The notes under the pieces are model-generated. The model did no database searches and was not told the origin of the DNA. It saw only the letters and a list, made by a program, of their open reading frames with translations. DNA of 33,674 nucleotides from an uncultured Selenomonadales bacterium (GTDB lineage: Bacteria > Bacillota > Negativicutes > Selenomonadales > Selenomonadaceae): the NCBI GenBank assembly GCA_937877655.1, contig CALFJC010000140.1, positions 1 to 33,674 on the forward strand, in the 5' to 3' direction. Numbering within the stretch: position 1 is the stretch's first letter; each line of letters starts with the position of its first letter. Below, in pieces: positions 22,693 to 32,287 of the stretch. The translations under genes and the position numbers were made by a program.

Positions 22693-23343
22693 TTATCCGA
22701 TTTTGACGCTGTGAACGATTTTATAACCGCGTTCGTCAAGAATTTTTTTCACGTCGTCAAAACCTTCCGGGCGGTCGTCAAGGCGCACGACAAGTTCATA
22801 ACGATTATTTTTGTGGCGGCAGGTTATGAAACTGTCGATATTTATTCCGTTGTCCGCGAAAATTTTTGTTATCTCCGCCATGACGCCGATTTTGTTATCA
22901 ACTTCAAAAGTCAAACGCGTTTTTCCGCCGATTAGCCCCATAACTTTGATAAAAGTTTTTAAAATGTCGGTTGCGGTGATGATTCCGACGACCGCGCCGA
23001 CATCGGAGACAACGGGCAAGCCGCCGACTTTGTTATTGTACATAATCAGTGCCGCTTCTTCGAGAGTTGCGCCTTCGTTTACCGTGATAACTTTTTCGTG
23101 CATGATGTCGCGCACGGTAAGTTTATCGAGCAACGAACGAATTTCAAACTTCGATAAAGTTGTTGCGGGCGAAGGAGCCACACGCATAATGTCTCTGTCG
23201 CTGAAATATCCGACCAATTTTCCGTTATCAACGACGAGCATTCTGTGGAATTTATTTTTTTTCATCAAACGATCCGCCTGCATAATCGTTGCGTCGCTCG
23301 TGACCGAAATTGGATGCTTCGTCATTCTTGATGCCACAAACAT
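22693..23343 (-). CDS. CBS-ACT domain regulatory protein (AcuB-like)
   Basis: A 216-residue protein. CBS repeat 1 covers about residues 4-52 (MTKHPISVTSDATIMQADRL, GYFSDRDIMR), CBS repeat 2 about 75-132 (TVRDIMHEKVITVNEG, GLPVV, GIITATDILKTF), and the ACT domain about 140-210 (TRLTFEVDNKIGVMAEITKI). CBS pairs bind adenine nucleotides and ACT domains bind amino acids, so it is probably a sensor; the partner is unknown. I chose the ATG with GGAGG 8 nt upstream. It is the last gene of the operon, 17 bp after the HEPN-like gene. Genes of this kind often follow livF directly, from memory, so the genes between may be an insertion. Confidence 0.9.
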   Translation of the reverse strand: MFVASRMTKHPISVTSDATIMQADRLMKKNKFHRMLVVDNGKLVGYFSDRDIMRVAPSPATTLSKFEIRSLLDKLTVRDIMHEKVITVNEGATLEEAALIMYNNKVGGLPVVSDVGAVVGIITATDILKTFIKVMGLIGGKTRLTFEVDNKIGVMAEITKIFADNGINIDSFITCRHKNNRYELVVRLDDRPEGFDDVKKILDERGYKIVHSVKIG

Positions 23344-23360
23344 TTTTCCGACCTCCTTTT

Positions 23361-24383
23361 TTATTTGAAAATGGCTTGAACTTCTTCCAATGACAACGTT
23401 GCAAGGTGCGCCAATTTGTTTCTTGCGTCGCGATGAACTTTTAATTCTTCCCAATCTTCCTGTTGCAAATGTTCTCCGCCGAGTATCGAATACAAATCGC
23501 CCAATTCGGCTTCGTCAGCCGCATAAATTGTTTTTCCGGAGTTCAATCCGACGGGCAAAAGTTTTTTTAACAGCGATTCATATTTTTTTACGAAGTCGCG
23601 GCGGAAAATTTCTATCAGCGGAAAGATTAATTTCAGTTGCGTCCGCCAAATTGCCCGTTCGATCTCTTCGGGCGATTTATTTTTCAAAAACCTGCGCGGA
23701 TTTTTCAAGAAATCATTTCCGCACTTAATGCACTCCGCGCCAAGTTCAACGTCAAGCCCCGTCAAATTCGAGACCAGCTCGGCAAGATAACGCTTGATAA
23801 ATTTGTCGCCCTTGCCGAACTCCGCCGCGATAAAAATATTGAACGCAAAACAATCGTAGTCGCTGATTTCCTTTTCACAAGAAAAAATTTCAACGCCCGC
23901 CTTGTCAGCCACGTCGAAATTCGCGCCCGTCTCCAAAAGAAAAATCCCCTTACTTTTTCCGCGCAGAAATTTATGATAATCGGCAATGAACGAAAACCAT
24001 TTTTCCGCTTGAGACTCCGAAGCGTCGCGAATCCAAAGGCAGGTGTTGTTCAAAGTGATGTCGTTGCGTTCGGCAAGAAATTTCACGCGAGCCTTCGCGC
24101 CGAAAGGAATAAACTCCGCCTTGACATTTTCACTGCAAAAATTTTCAAAGATAAAATTCGCGGGCTCCGTTTCGGCTGAATTTATCTCGTGAACAGCTTT
24201 TATTCCGCCAAATTTTTTGTTCAGAAATTCCCGAAGAATTATGCGCATGTCTTCAAGCCACGGCGTTTCTTCCGAAAGACAAATCACCGCGCTTTTGCCG
24301 CCCGCCAATGTCTCCGCCGTTTTGTTCAAAAATTTTCTTGCTCCCGTTATTTGTCGCCACCAAATTTCGCTTGTTTCGTTCAT
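23361..24383 (-). CDS. HEPN-like partner of the STAND ATPase, unknown family
   Basis: A 340-residue cytoplasmic protein I do not recognise as a named family. It begins MNETSEIWWRQITGARKFLN, then ETLAGGKSAVICLSEETPW, which has the shape of a degenerate P-loop strand (no GK[ST] after the glycines in the usual place). The C-terminus has ELKVHRDARNKLAHLATLS, an R-N-x-x-x-H (Rx4H) motif as in HEPN ribonucleases and their relatives. The middle has LIFPLIEIFRRDFVKKYESL, consistent with helices. It is separated by only 3 bp from the 1773-residue ATPase gene upstream. An effector or adaptor for that ATPase is the natural reading, but this is inference. Confidence 0.65.
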   Translation of the reverse strand: MNETSEIWWRQITGARKFLNKTAETLAGGKSAVICLSEETPWLEDMRIILREFLNKKFGGIKAVHEINSAETEPANFIFENFCSENVKAEFIPFGAKARVKFLAERNDITLNNTCLWIRDASESQAEKWFSFIADYHKFLRGKSKGIFLLETGANFDVADKAGVEIFSCEKEISDYDCFAFNIFIAAEFGKGDKFIKRYLAELVSNLTGLDVELGAECIKCGNDFLKNPRRFLKNKSPEEIERAIWRTQLKLIFPLIEIFRRDFVKKYESLLKKLLPVGLNSGKTIYAADEAELGDLYSILGGEHLQQEDWEELKVHRDARNKLAHLATLSLEEVQAIFK

Positions 24384-24386
24384 CCC

Positions 24387-27300
24387 TTAACTCCTCGAAA
24401 AATCCGACGCTATTTCTGCCTCAAGCTCTTCGGAAGTTCCCATCATGTTCAAAAATCTGTGGCGAACAAAAAGATATTTCCCCTCATCAACTCTGCGCAA
24501 AATGTTCAAATCGCAAAGCTCCTTCAAAAGTGCCTCAATCTGCTCGACTTTTTCCGGCAAAAGATGTTCCAGCCCGAATTCTTCCGCCGTACTCAAAATA
24601 TCTTCCGCCGAATAACTTTCAACCGTTTCGTCATTGTGATAACGCCACGCCATCAAATGCGCAATGACGTAATAAAATTTGTCGTCGCCCAAACGCAAAG
24701 TCATGTTGACTTTATTTTTTATCTCCTCGTTGAAACTCTCTTCGCCGAGCACGCTTTGAATATGCTCCTCCTTAATTTCGTAAACGGGCGAATCGGTTTC
24801 GCTGTAAGAAGCATAATCCGCCTTTGAAAGTGCCTCAATCAATTTCGCGCAATAAAGTTGAATCAAGCCGGGAAAATAATTTGTCGTCTCCAAAATCATC
24901 ATCGCCAACGAGTCGGAATTTTCGTCATCGGAAAAATAAAGTCCGAGATAACGGAGCGGCTCCTTAAGCAATTTGCTTGCATCTTCCAAATCAAACGGCT
25001 TGACAGTCAGCGAAGGCAATTTTGCAAATTGATTGTTGTTGCCGAGAGAATCTTCCCTGTAAAAACGAACAACGTCGCGAAGACCCGCCATAACGAATTT
25101 AAAACGGCTGCCGTTGTGCGGCTGTTGCTGAATGTCAATCAATTCAAGGACGGGTTTGAAATCAATCTCGCGACAATTTTTTATGAAATCGTCCGCCTCG
25201 TCAAGCGCAAGCATGAAGTGCGGAATTTTATTCGGCTCGTCGCTCGCCAAACGATTTTTAATCGCGGAAGCAAGTTCCGTCCAATCATCTGTTGCGGAAA
25301 AAGTTTCGTCGAAGAAATTTTTCTCGCGAAGTGCCCGACTGATTTTCAACGCGGCGGCGGCGCAATCGCATTTATTCACGTCAACAAAAACTGCGCGATC
25401 ATTATTTTCATTTCTGTCGAGACTCGCGCAAGCCATTTTGAGAAGCGCGGTTTTTCCGAGCTGGCGACCGCCGTAAACGATATTGACATCATCAAAATTC
25501 AAAATGCGGCGCAGTTCCCTTTCGCGCCCGATAAAAATTTCCGGCGGAATCGGAACATTCGGATTGAAAACATAAGGCTGGCAACGCGCAAAAGGCATCG
25601 TCAATTCCATCAACATTTTGTTTATCTGCATCTTGTCATAATTTTTAATCAGATACATGATCAAAACTCTGTCGACGACGGCGAAAATTTTTGTAATGGC
25701 TGATTCGGCTTTAATTTTGCGAGCCAATGAACGTCGCGTCGGCAATTCCAATGCATAATCCAAAAGTACAAGCGTATTTTCCGCGTCGCCAATCTCTTTG
25801 AAAATTTTTATAAGCCCGTCGGCATTGTAAGTTCCGAAAAGGCAAGTCACGCGGAAGCCGTAAATCTCCGCATTGGAGCCGAAAGCCGAAATGGGATGAT
25901 TGTAATTTGAATTTTGACCGTTGCCGGGCGGCAAAAGTTTCACCGAATAATTCAGAGCGTCTTTGTTAATCGCGCCGCTTTTTTTGATGCCCGCGATTTT
26001 GAAACCGAGCGCGCCGAGAAGTTTTTCCAATCTGTCTTCGCCGACATCTCCGTTTTGCGGAAAACCGTTCGGAAGCCAGTTGTCAATCAAAATTTCTCCG
26101 CCCTTAATGCCTTTGGACGTTTCCGCCTTTGAAAATTTTTGATTCTTGCCGACCAATTTTTTCAAAGACTCGCCGGTTTTGCTGACGCGATCATAATAAT
26201 CCCTGTAATCTTCCAAAAAGCGTTGGAGATGAGTTTGTCCCGACGGCTCGGAATAAATCATGTCTTCGCCGAGATGATTTATTCGCCCCTGCGCCACCGT
26301 GTAATTTCGCCGCTCGATCATTTTTCTGATTCGCGCAATGCTTTTCTGCAACGCGGGAGAATCGGCGGGCTCGTTCGTCCGCAAGCAATAATTTTTAATT
26401 CCAATCTCCAAATCCCTTTCAACCTGCGGAGCATATTTCGCCGCGTCGGCTTTTGTTTTGTTCTCCCAATATTTCTTGACGCGGAAAAAAATTCCGAGAT
26501 TCTCTGTCTTCTGCGCGAACTCAAAACAACGATCTATGATCTTCAAAATTTTTTCTTTGGTATTTTCGGGCGCGGCGTCGAATTGCCCGTAGCTCTGCGC
26601 CAGCTCCAGAAAGCCGAAGAATTTTTTCTTTTCGGTAAGCGCGATTATGTTCACCGCCTCAACCGATTTTTGCAACTCGTATTTGTTTTGGTCGATAATC
26701 GATTTGCCTTCGACTTCATCAAGGTAAGCGTCGATAAGTTGCGCCGTGCCGAAGTCCCAACCTCTCTCCTCGAAAATATTTTTTATGCGCTCCTCAAAAG
26801 TCGGGAGCTTGGCGCGGAAATGCGCCGCGATTCTTGCGGCGATTGAAGAATTTGTCCCGTCCAATGTGTTGAAACCGAAATTCGGCAAATAATTTTCGTC
26901 CAAAAGAACTTTATCTCCGCGCAGAAAATCCGCGTAAAAATATTTGTGGCGGACGGGCTCGAAATTCCCGTTAAGCTTGTCCGCAATTTCCTGCAGAGTT
27001 TCAATCAAAACGACGCTCCCCGCAGTTTTATTTTCCGACAAAATTTTTTGCGCCTTCGCGATTTTGTCAAGCAAACCTGCGCGGATTTTTTTGTATTCGA
27101 GAGCCCCCGCGTCCGATTGCAACGGCGCACTTTCCTCAAAACAATTCACGCGCTCGCACAAAATTTCAATCGCCTTTTTAAGGAGAGTTGCCAAATTGCT
27201 CCGAAGTTCGCCGACCAAGTTCATATTTTTTTTGCGGCGAATGTTGTTGCCCGCTTCTTCCCAAGCCGCGTCAATAATCCCGTCGAATTTGAACACGTCA

Positions 27301-29708
27301 ATATTTTCGACGCCCAAATTTTCTCCTTCGCGAATAAAAGTCTCCAGCAAATAATTTTTCAGCGAAGGCAAAGTTTCTTCATCAAAAGTATCTTCCGCCG
27401 CGTGTTCGAGATAATCTGTCAAATCGCTTCCGTTGAAGAGAACTTTTTTCGTCTCAATGAAACGCGGATTGTTCGCCTTCTCCTTGAAATTTTTAATCCT
27501 GTCGAGAAAAGTTTTTGCCTCTTGGCGGAGCTTGGCAATTCTTTTTTCCGTCTTCGAACGATCTTTAACGCGATAATCGGCGTAATAATCCGCGCCGTTC
27601 TTCGCCGCCTCCTTGAAATTCATCAGCGCAAAAATCAATTCGGCAAGCGGCGAATTATTTTCGACAACCTCAAAATTCTTCACAATCCCATGCAAAATTT
27701 TCATTTCGTGATCAAATTGCCTGTGATTGTAAAAAAATGTGCGCAACGTCGCCGCCGTCAAAAAATTTTCATCGGGCGATTCGCTCTCGTTGAACAGAGA
27801 AATTATTTTGTCGGAGTCGTAACTCGCCGACAAAAGCGGATCATTGAGCGCGTAAGCCGCTTGACGATAAAGCGGCGTGTAAATTTCTTCCTGCAAACTC
27901 AAAGCTTTGACGTAAGCCGTCGCGCAGTAAAATTTTTCGGCTGAAAGCATTTCATTAAACACTTTGAGTTTTTCGGCGGGCGATTCGTCAAGAAAATTTT
28001 CCTCGTCAAAAGTTTCTTCAGCAGAAATTTCTTCAACGGGCGATTCTTCTTCGGAAGTTTTTTTGTCAAAAGTTTTTTCGGTTGAAATTTCTTCGGCGGG
28101 AGTTTCTTTTTCGGCTGAAAATTCTTCGTTGGAAATTTCTTCGTCTGAAGTTTCATCCTCAAAATTTTCTTCGTCGGAAAGTTCGTTGGGAGATTCTTTA
28201 TCGGGCGATTCATCTTCCGGCAAAAATCTCGACCAAATTTTTTCTTGAGAAATTATCTTCGTTGAATCTTTGAGATAAAAGTTTTCGTCCGTGACGGAGT
28301 AAAGATAAACCGCCAAAACTTGCGCAATTTCTTCCGGCAAAGCCTCTTCAAGCGAGTCAAGAATTTTTTTTGCGTGTTGAACGTCAATTCCCGTGACAAT
28401 CAAGCGATCAAAATCTTTTTCGTCAAGAAATTCTTTGAGTTCGTCCAGAAAATGCAAACGCTCGTTGGCTTCGCCCCAAAAACAGCCGATAACCAAATCA
28501 TTGTCTCTCCTGCCCGCAAACTCCGCTTGAAAAGATTGCGCCAAAAGAGTTATGCCGTTGAAATTATTTTTATGCGCAGCCTCAATCGAAAGCAGATGCA
28601 AAAAAACCGCTCGCGGAAAAGCAAAGGTTATGCTGTCGCTGAGAAAATCTACGGTCGTTCCGAATTTTCTTTTGAAACTTTTGGCTTTGGGCGGGAAAAT
28701 TTTAAAAAATTCCTTCGAGTTATCCTTCCTGAGAAAAGCAAAAAATTCCTTCGTTGAAGTATAAAAACTGCCGAGTTTATCGAGCGTGTATCTTTGAATG
28801 TAGCCTTTATTGAGCAAAATTTCTGCGGCACTTTCAAGATCGCTCGGCGAAGAAAGTTTAACCGTCGCACTAACCATCTCAATCGAAAAACAGCTGTCCA
28901 ATGCGGCGCGAATCAAAATGTTTTTGGTCTCCTTTGAAAACCAACGCTCTTTGAAATCTTTGCGGAGCTTTTTGACTGTAATTTCCTTCAGGCAATTATT
29001 TTCGATCTTGTAAGAACTTTTGAAAGGATCAAAAGCTTCCATCGATAAAAACGCGTCGTTTTCGCGGAGAATTTTTTCAAAGTCAACTTTTTCGCTCGGA
29101 AGTTCCTCAACAATTTCGGGCGGAGAATCTTCTTCTTCGTCCTTGAAACTCAATTCGTTGCCGAAAAATGCACGCCCGATAAAATCATTGCCGAAAAAGT
29201 CGCTGAGTTCCTTGCCGACCGCGAATTTTTTTCCGAAGTCTGTTTCCGTCGTTGCTTCGATAAATTTTGCGTAGGGCTCGACAGCCGCTTTGGCTTTGGC
29301 GTCGCGAGATTTTTTGGCGAGAAGCGGTTTTAAAAGTTTTTGATACTTCGCCAAAGATTTTTGGACTTCGGGATTTTTCGAGACCAAGAGTAAAAATTTT
29401 TCTGCTTGCCCGAAGGTATTTGCCGTGACGATCTTTTTTTCTTCCGCATTTAAAATTTTCTCCAGTTCGGGAAAAGTTCGCGGCTTTTCGGCTTGAAAAA
29501 GTTCCTCGTAAATTTCAAAGCAGTCGTTGATGCCGCTGTTTAAATCGGAAAGATTCTCGCCGACATCTTCCAAAAAATCGTTCTTCGGAAATTCTTCCTT
29601 GTCTATAAGCTTGCCGAGCGCGGAAAAATTTTCTTTAAGCGTCGCGCCCAACTCGCGCAAGTCAGTCAGTATTTCTCTGATTTCGTCGATTTTTTGTAGT
29701 CGCTCCAT
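24387..29708 (-). CDS. Giant STAND-like P-loop ATPase, candidate conflict-system protein
   Basis: A 1773-residue cytoplasmic protein. The N-terminal third is helical and charged. Residues about 490-575 are an acidic Glu/Ser-rich low-complexity linker with imperfect repeats (EEISAEET, EEFSAEKE types). The middle third is helical without a recognised domain. Residues about 1285-1335 hold YGFRVTCLFGTYNADGLIKI and LLDYALELPTRRSLARKI, possibly a further inactive NTPase or sensor fold. Near 1395, EIFIGRERELRRIL precedes Walker A YGGRQLGKTALL (about 1415), and Walker B is FMLALDEADDF (about 1500). The C-terminus has a winged-helix-like segment (LCDLNILRRVDEGKYLFVRH). This matches STAND NTPases that sense invaders or stress. 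It lies 16 bp after the hydrolase gene. Confidence 0.75.
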   Translation of the reverse strand: MERLQKIDEIREILTDLRELGATLKENFSALGKLIDKEEFPKNDFLEDVGENLSDLNSGINDCFEIYEELFQAEKPRTFPELEKILNAEEKKIVTANTFGQAEKFLLLVSKNPEVQKSLAKYQKLLKPLLAKKSRDAKAKAAVEPYAKFIEATTETDFGKKFAVGKELSDFFGNDFIGRAFFGNELSFKDEEEDSPPEIVEELPSEKVDFEKILRENDAFLSMEAFDPFKSSYKIENNCLKEITVKKLRKDFKERWFSKETKNILIRAALDSCFSIEMVSATVKLSSPSDLESAAEILLNKGYIQRYTLDKLGSFYTSTKEFFAFLRKDNSKEFFKIFPPKAKSFKRKFGTTVDFLSDSITFAFPRAVFLHLLSIEAAHKNNFNGITLLAQSFQAEFAGRRDNDLVIGCFWGEANERLHFLDELKEFLDEKDFDRLIVTGIDVQHAKKILDSLEEALPEEIAQVLAVYLYSVTDENFYLKDSTKIISQEKIWSRFLPEDESPDKESPNELSDEENFEDETSDEEISNEEFSAEKETPAEEISTEKTFDKKTSEEESPVEEISAEETFDEENFLDESPAEKLKVFNEMLSAEKFYCATAYVKALSLQEEIYTPLYRQAAYALNDPLLSASYDSDKIISLFNESESPDENFLTAATLRTFFYNHRQFDHEMKILHGIVKNFEVVENNSPLAELIFALMNFKEAAKNGADYYADYRVKDRSKTEKRIAKLRQEAKTFLDRIKNFKEKANNPRFIETKKVLFNGSDLTDYLEHAAEDTFDEETLPSLKNYLLETFIREGENLGVENIDVFKFDGIIDAAWEEAGNNIRRKKNMNLVGELRSNLATLLKKAIEILCERVNCFEESAPLQSDAGALEYKKIRAGLLDKIAKAQKILSENKTAGSVVLIETLQEIADKLNGNFEPVRHKYFYADFLRGDKVLLDENYLPNFGFNTLDGTNSSIAARIAAHFRAKLPTFEERIKNIFEERGWDFGTAQLIDAYLDEVEGKSIIDQNKYELQKSVEAVNIIALTEKKKFFGFLELAQSYGQFDAAPENTKEKILKIIDRCFEFAQKTENLGIFFRVKKYWENKTKADAAKYAPQVERDLEIGIKNYCLRTNEPADSPALQKSIARIRKMIERRNYTVAQGRINHLGEDMIYSEPSGQTHLQRFLEDYRDYYDRVSKTGESLKKLVGKNQKFSKAETSKGIKGGEILIDNWLPNGFPQNGDVGEDRLEKLLGALGFKIAGIKKSGAINKDALNYSVKLLPPGNGQNSNYNHPISAFGSNAEIYGFRVTCLFGTYNADGLIKIFKEIGDAENTLVLLDYALELPTRRSLARKIKAESAITKIFAVVDRVLIMYLIKNYDKMQINKMLMELTMPFARCQPYVFNPNVPIPPEIFIGRERELRRILNFDDVNIVYGGRQLGKTALLKMACASLDRNENNDRAVFVDVNKCDCAAAALKISRALREKNFFDETFSATDDWTELASAIKNRLASDEPNKIPHFMLALDEADDFIKNCREIDFKPVLELIDIQQQPHNGSRFKFVMAGLRDVVRFYREDSLGNNNQFAKLPSLTVKPFDLEDASKLLKEPLRYLGLYFSDDENSDSLAMMILETTNYFPGLIQLYCAKLIEALSKADYASYSETDSPVYEIKEEHIQSVLGEESFNEEIKNKVNMTLRLGDDKFYYVIAHLMAWRYHNDETVESYSAEDILSTAEEFGLEHLLPEKVEQIEALLKELCDLNILRRVDEGKYLFVRHRFLNMMGTSEELEAEIASDFSRS

Positions 29709-29724
29709 AAAATCACCCCATTTT

Positions 29725-30618
29725 TTATAAATGCGCCGTCAAAAATTCCGTGATTAGCTCGAAAACTTCATCCTGTTGCCAATAATCGTCTGAATGATTT
29801 GCGTTCGGAATAAGATAACGTTCCGCCTCGACGCCGTGATTTTTCAAAGCTTGGAAAAGCAAATCGGTTTGTGCGGGCGAAACAATATTGTCCTCCGTGC
29901 CGTGCATTAAAAGCATCGGCGCAGAATTTTTTGTAATGTAATTAATCGGGTTGGCTCTCTCCGCCGCAAGGGGATGAGCCAAAATTCCGCCGTCGACTCC
30001 GCCGAATGCAGGGACGCCGTTTACAAAAAGCGCAGTCACACTTCCCGCCGAGTTGTACAGGCTTTGAACTTCTTCGGGAAAAGTTGCCGCGATTTGCCGC
30101 AAATCCGAAATGCCGTACAAGTCGACCGCCGCCGCAATTTCGCTTGAGTATTCGAGATTTTCTCCGACGTTGAAAGTTTTCTCGCCGTTGGTGACAGCCG
30201 CAAATGCCGTCAAATATCCGCCCGCGCTGTCTCCGATTAGGAAAATTTTTTCCGCGTCAACGTTGAATTTTTGCGCGGAAGCTTTTAAAAATCTTATCGC
30301 CGATTTAATGTCTTCGACGGGTTGCGGAAATTTTGAATTGGGTACCGTGCGATAATTTATACTCGCAACGACAAAATTTTTTTCGGCGAGATGCATTCTT
30401 AGTTGCAACATACGCGCTCTGTTTGCCGAAATGAATCCGCCGCCCGTCACGAAAATAACGGCGGGCAATTTTTTTTGCACTTGCGGAATCAACAAATCCA
30501 TTTGCAAAAGTTGATTCATTTTCTCGAATGTCGGAACCTGCGCGTAGACGACGTCGGGCACGAGATGAATTTTCGGCTTGCGAACCGTCACATTTAAAAT
30601 TTTGCTCTCGTAAATCAT
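29725..30618 (-). CDS. Alpha/beta hydrolase, esterase (HSL/BD-FAE type)
   Basis: A 297-residue cytoplasmic esterase-like hydrolase without a signal peptide. The oxyanion segment is VIFVTGGGFISA. The catalytic triad is visible: Ser in IGDSAGGYL, Asp in MHGTEDNIVSP, His in PNANHSDDYW. This is the hormone-sensitive-lipase or carboxylesterase layout and suggests hydrolysis of acyl esters, possibly deacetylation of sugars. GGGAGG precedes the ATG by 6 nt, and the start is 2 bp after the livF stop. Its place between livF and the STAND gene gives no clear functional link. Confidence 0.9.
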   Translation of the reverse strand: MIYESKILNVTVRKPKIHLVPDVVYAQVPTFEKMNQLLQMDLLIPQVQKKLPAVIFVTGGGFISANRARMLQLRMHLAEKNFVVASINYRTVPNSKFPQPVEDIKSAIRFLKASAQKFNVDAEKIFLIGDSAGGYLTAFAAVTNGEKTFNVGENLEYSSEIAAAVDLYGISDLRQIAATFPEEVQSLYNSAGSVTALFVNGVPAFGGVDGGILAHPLAAERANPINYITKNSAPMLLMHGTEDNIVSPAQTDLLFQALKNHGVEAERYLIPNANHSDDYWQQDEVFELITEFLTAHL

Positions 30619-30620
30619 TT

Positions 30621-31331
30621 TTAACCTCCCAAGTAAGCTTTTCTGATGTCTTCGCTGGCGGCGAGTTCTTTTGCGTCGCCGCTGATTGTAATTCGCCCCG
30701 TCTCCAAAACGTAAGCGCGATTTGCGATTGACAACGCCATATTTGCATTTTGTTCGACCAGCAAAACCGTTGTACCCGTTTTGTTTATGTCGATAATGAT
30801 AGAAAAAATTTCTTTGATCAAAAGCGGCGCGAGCCCCATGCTCGGTTCGTCAAGGAGCAAAAGTTTAGGGCGACTCATAAGGGCACGCCCCATTGCGAGC
30901 ATTTGTTGTTCGCCGCCCGATAATGTTCCTGCCGGTTGAAGTCTCCTTTCCTCAAGGCGCGGGAACCGTCCGAAAACCATTTTGAAATCATTTTCGATCT
31001 CGTCCTTGTCGGAGCGCGTGAAAGCTCCGAGCTCCAAATTTTCTTGAACAGTCATTTCCGCGAAAATGCGTCTGCCTTCGGGCACTTGCGAAATTCCTTC
31101 GCGAACGATTTTGTGCGCCGGCATTCCCGCGATATTTTTTCCGAGAAAATTTATTTCGCCCGTTTTTGGTTTGAGAAGCCCCGAAATTGTCCTTAACGTC
31201 GTCGATTTGCCCGCGCCGTTCGCGCCGATTAATGTAACAATCTCTCCTTCCTCAACCGAGAGACTTATTCCCTTTATTGCATGAATCGCCCCGTAATAAA
31301 CATTTATATCTTTGATCTCCAGCATTGCCAT
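30621..31331 (-). CDS. livF: Branched-chain amino acid ABC transporter ATPase, LivF type
   Basis: A 236-residue ATP-binding subunit of the LivF family, which with LivG powers uptake of leucine, isoleucine and valine. Walker A is GANGAGKST, the signature is LSGGEQQ, Walker B is LLLLDEPSMGLAP, and VLLVEQNANMAL replaces the usual H-loop as in LivF. The start is the ATG (MAMLEIKD) 7 nt after GGAGG. The gene that precedes it here is an acetyltransferase, not livG, so the rest of the transporter is not in this window. That is odd for livF, which normally sits last in livKHMGF. Confidence 0.92.
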   Translation of the reverse strand: MAMLEIKDINVYYGAIHAIKGISLSVEEGEIVTLIGANGAGKSTTLRTISGLLKPKTGEINFLGKNIAGMPAHKIVREGISQVPEGRRIFAEMTVQENLELGAFTRSDKDEIENDFKMVFGRFPRLEERRLQPAGTLSGGEQQMLAMGRALMSRPKLLLLDEPSMGLAPLLIKEIFSIIIDINKTGTTVLLVEQNANMALSIANRAYVLETGRITISGDAKELAASEDIRKAYLGG

Positions 31332-31344
31332 AAGCAAGCCTCCT

Positions 31345-32283
31345 TCACTTGTCGTTCAGAGAAATAAATTTCTCCACGTCATTAAAATATTTGAAGTTGT
31401 CATGGATTTTTTCGATGTCCCAATCCCACCACTTGATCCTTAAAAGAGCCTCGATAATTTCGGGAGAAAATCTGTACTTGATAACCTGCGCGGGGTTGCC
31501 GCCGACAATGGCATAAGGCGGGACGCTTTTAACAACAACGCTGTCCGACGCGATAACCGCGCCGTCGCCGATAATCAGCGGCTTTTTGGGATTTGTACAT
31601 TTGAAAGTACTGCCGCGCCCGCACCAGACATCCGATCCGATTAAAATTTTACAAGTACCTCTTGGCGGGAAAAAATTTTTTGGAAAATTCCAATCAAGAC
31701 TGCTTAAAGGAACCGTGCCTACATTAAGATAATTGTGACTCATATTTTGTCCGAGACTGAAAAATATATTCGTTGCAAAGGAAGAAAATTTTCCTAAAGA
31801 GATGGAGCCGCTGCCCTCAAGAACGCTGTTTTTCCTTATGTAACTTTTTATGTCCAGCGACAAAGTTATTTTCCCGTTTTTGGTTTTATAAACTTTAGGA
31901 TAAATCATGCGGGAATTGGCGTCGAAATTACTTGGTTCCAAAACTCCATACGCAATGCCTTCTTTCAAAAATCGCGGGAAATCCAAAGCGGGCATTTGAA
32001 AAACTCGCCCGTCAATTATTTTATCATGCGGAATGCCTTGCGCTTCCAAGAATTTAATTCGCTGATAAAGATCTCTTTTGGAAGAAACTATCGCAAAGTC
32101 AAATTCGGGCAAATTATCTTCCGCCGCCGGTTTATCTTCGCCGCAAACGTAACGAACAGCGTTATCTTCAAAAAAACCTTTACCGACAATCTCAAAAGTT
32201 CCGCGTGAAACTTCGCGTTTGTAAAGCGGCATTGTTTTATCGATAACTTCTTCCGTGCCGAAGATTAAAGCTTTATACGCCAC
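31345..32283 (-). CDS. Hexapeptide-repeat acetyltransferase (CatB/XAT-like) with N-terminal domain
   Basis: A 312-residue protein. The N-terminal 110 residues (YKALIFGTEEVIDKTMPLY, FDFAIVSSKRD) look like a Rossmann-type nucleotide-sugar or PglD-like domain. The C-terminal half is a left-handed beta-helix acyltransferase with MSHNYLNVGTVPLSSLDW (likely catalytic His), IGSDVWCGRGSTF, IGDGAVIASDSVV and VPPYAIVGGNPAQVIKYRFS, the hallmark end of the CatB/xenobiotic acetyltransferase group. It would move an acetyl group from acetyl-CoA, probably to a sugar. The start is a GTG 7 nt after AAGGAG. A close paralogue begins beyond the right edge. Confidence 0.87.
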   Translation of the reverse strand: MAYKALIFGTEEVIDKTMPLYKREVSRGTFEIVGKGFFEDNAVRYVCGEDKPAAEDNLPEFDFAIVSSKRDLYQRIKFLEAQGIPHDKIIDGRVFQMPALDFPRFLKEGIAYGVLEPSNFDANSRMIYPKVYKTKNGKITLSLDIKSYIRKNSVLEGSGSISLGKFSSFATNIFFSLGQNMSHNYLNVGTVPLSSLDWNFPKNFFPPRGTCKILIGSDVWCGRGSTFKCTNPKKPLIIGDGAVIASDSVVVKSVPPYAIVGGNPAQVIKYRFSPEIIEALLRIKWWDWDIEKIHDNFKYFNDVEKFISLNDK

Positions 32284-32287
32284 AAAA

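Noticed and set aside
24858..27944. Long plus-strand open frames (281, 235 and 332 codons)
   Set aside because: All are antisense to the giant ATPase gene, with no promoters or ribosome sites. They arise from its codon composition.
27985..28225. Repetitive Glu/Ser codon stretch considered as CRISPR or a tandem repeat locus
   Set aside because: It is in frame within the ATPase gene and encodes an acidic linker. Units are irregular and there are no spacers.
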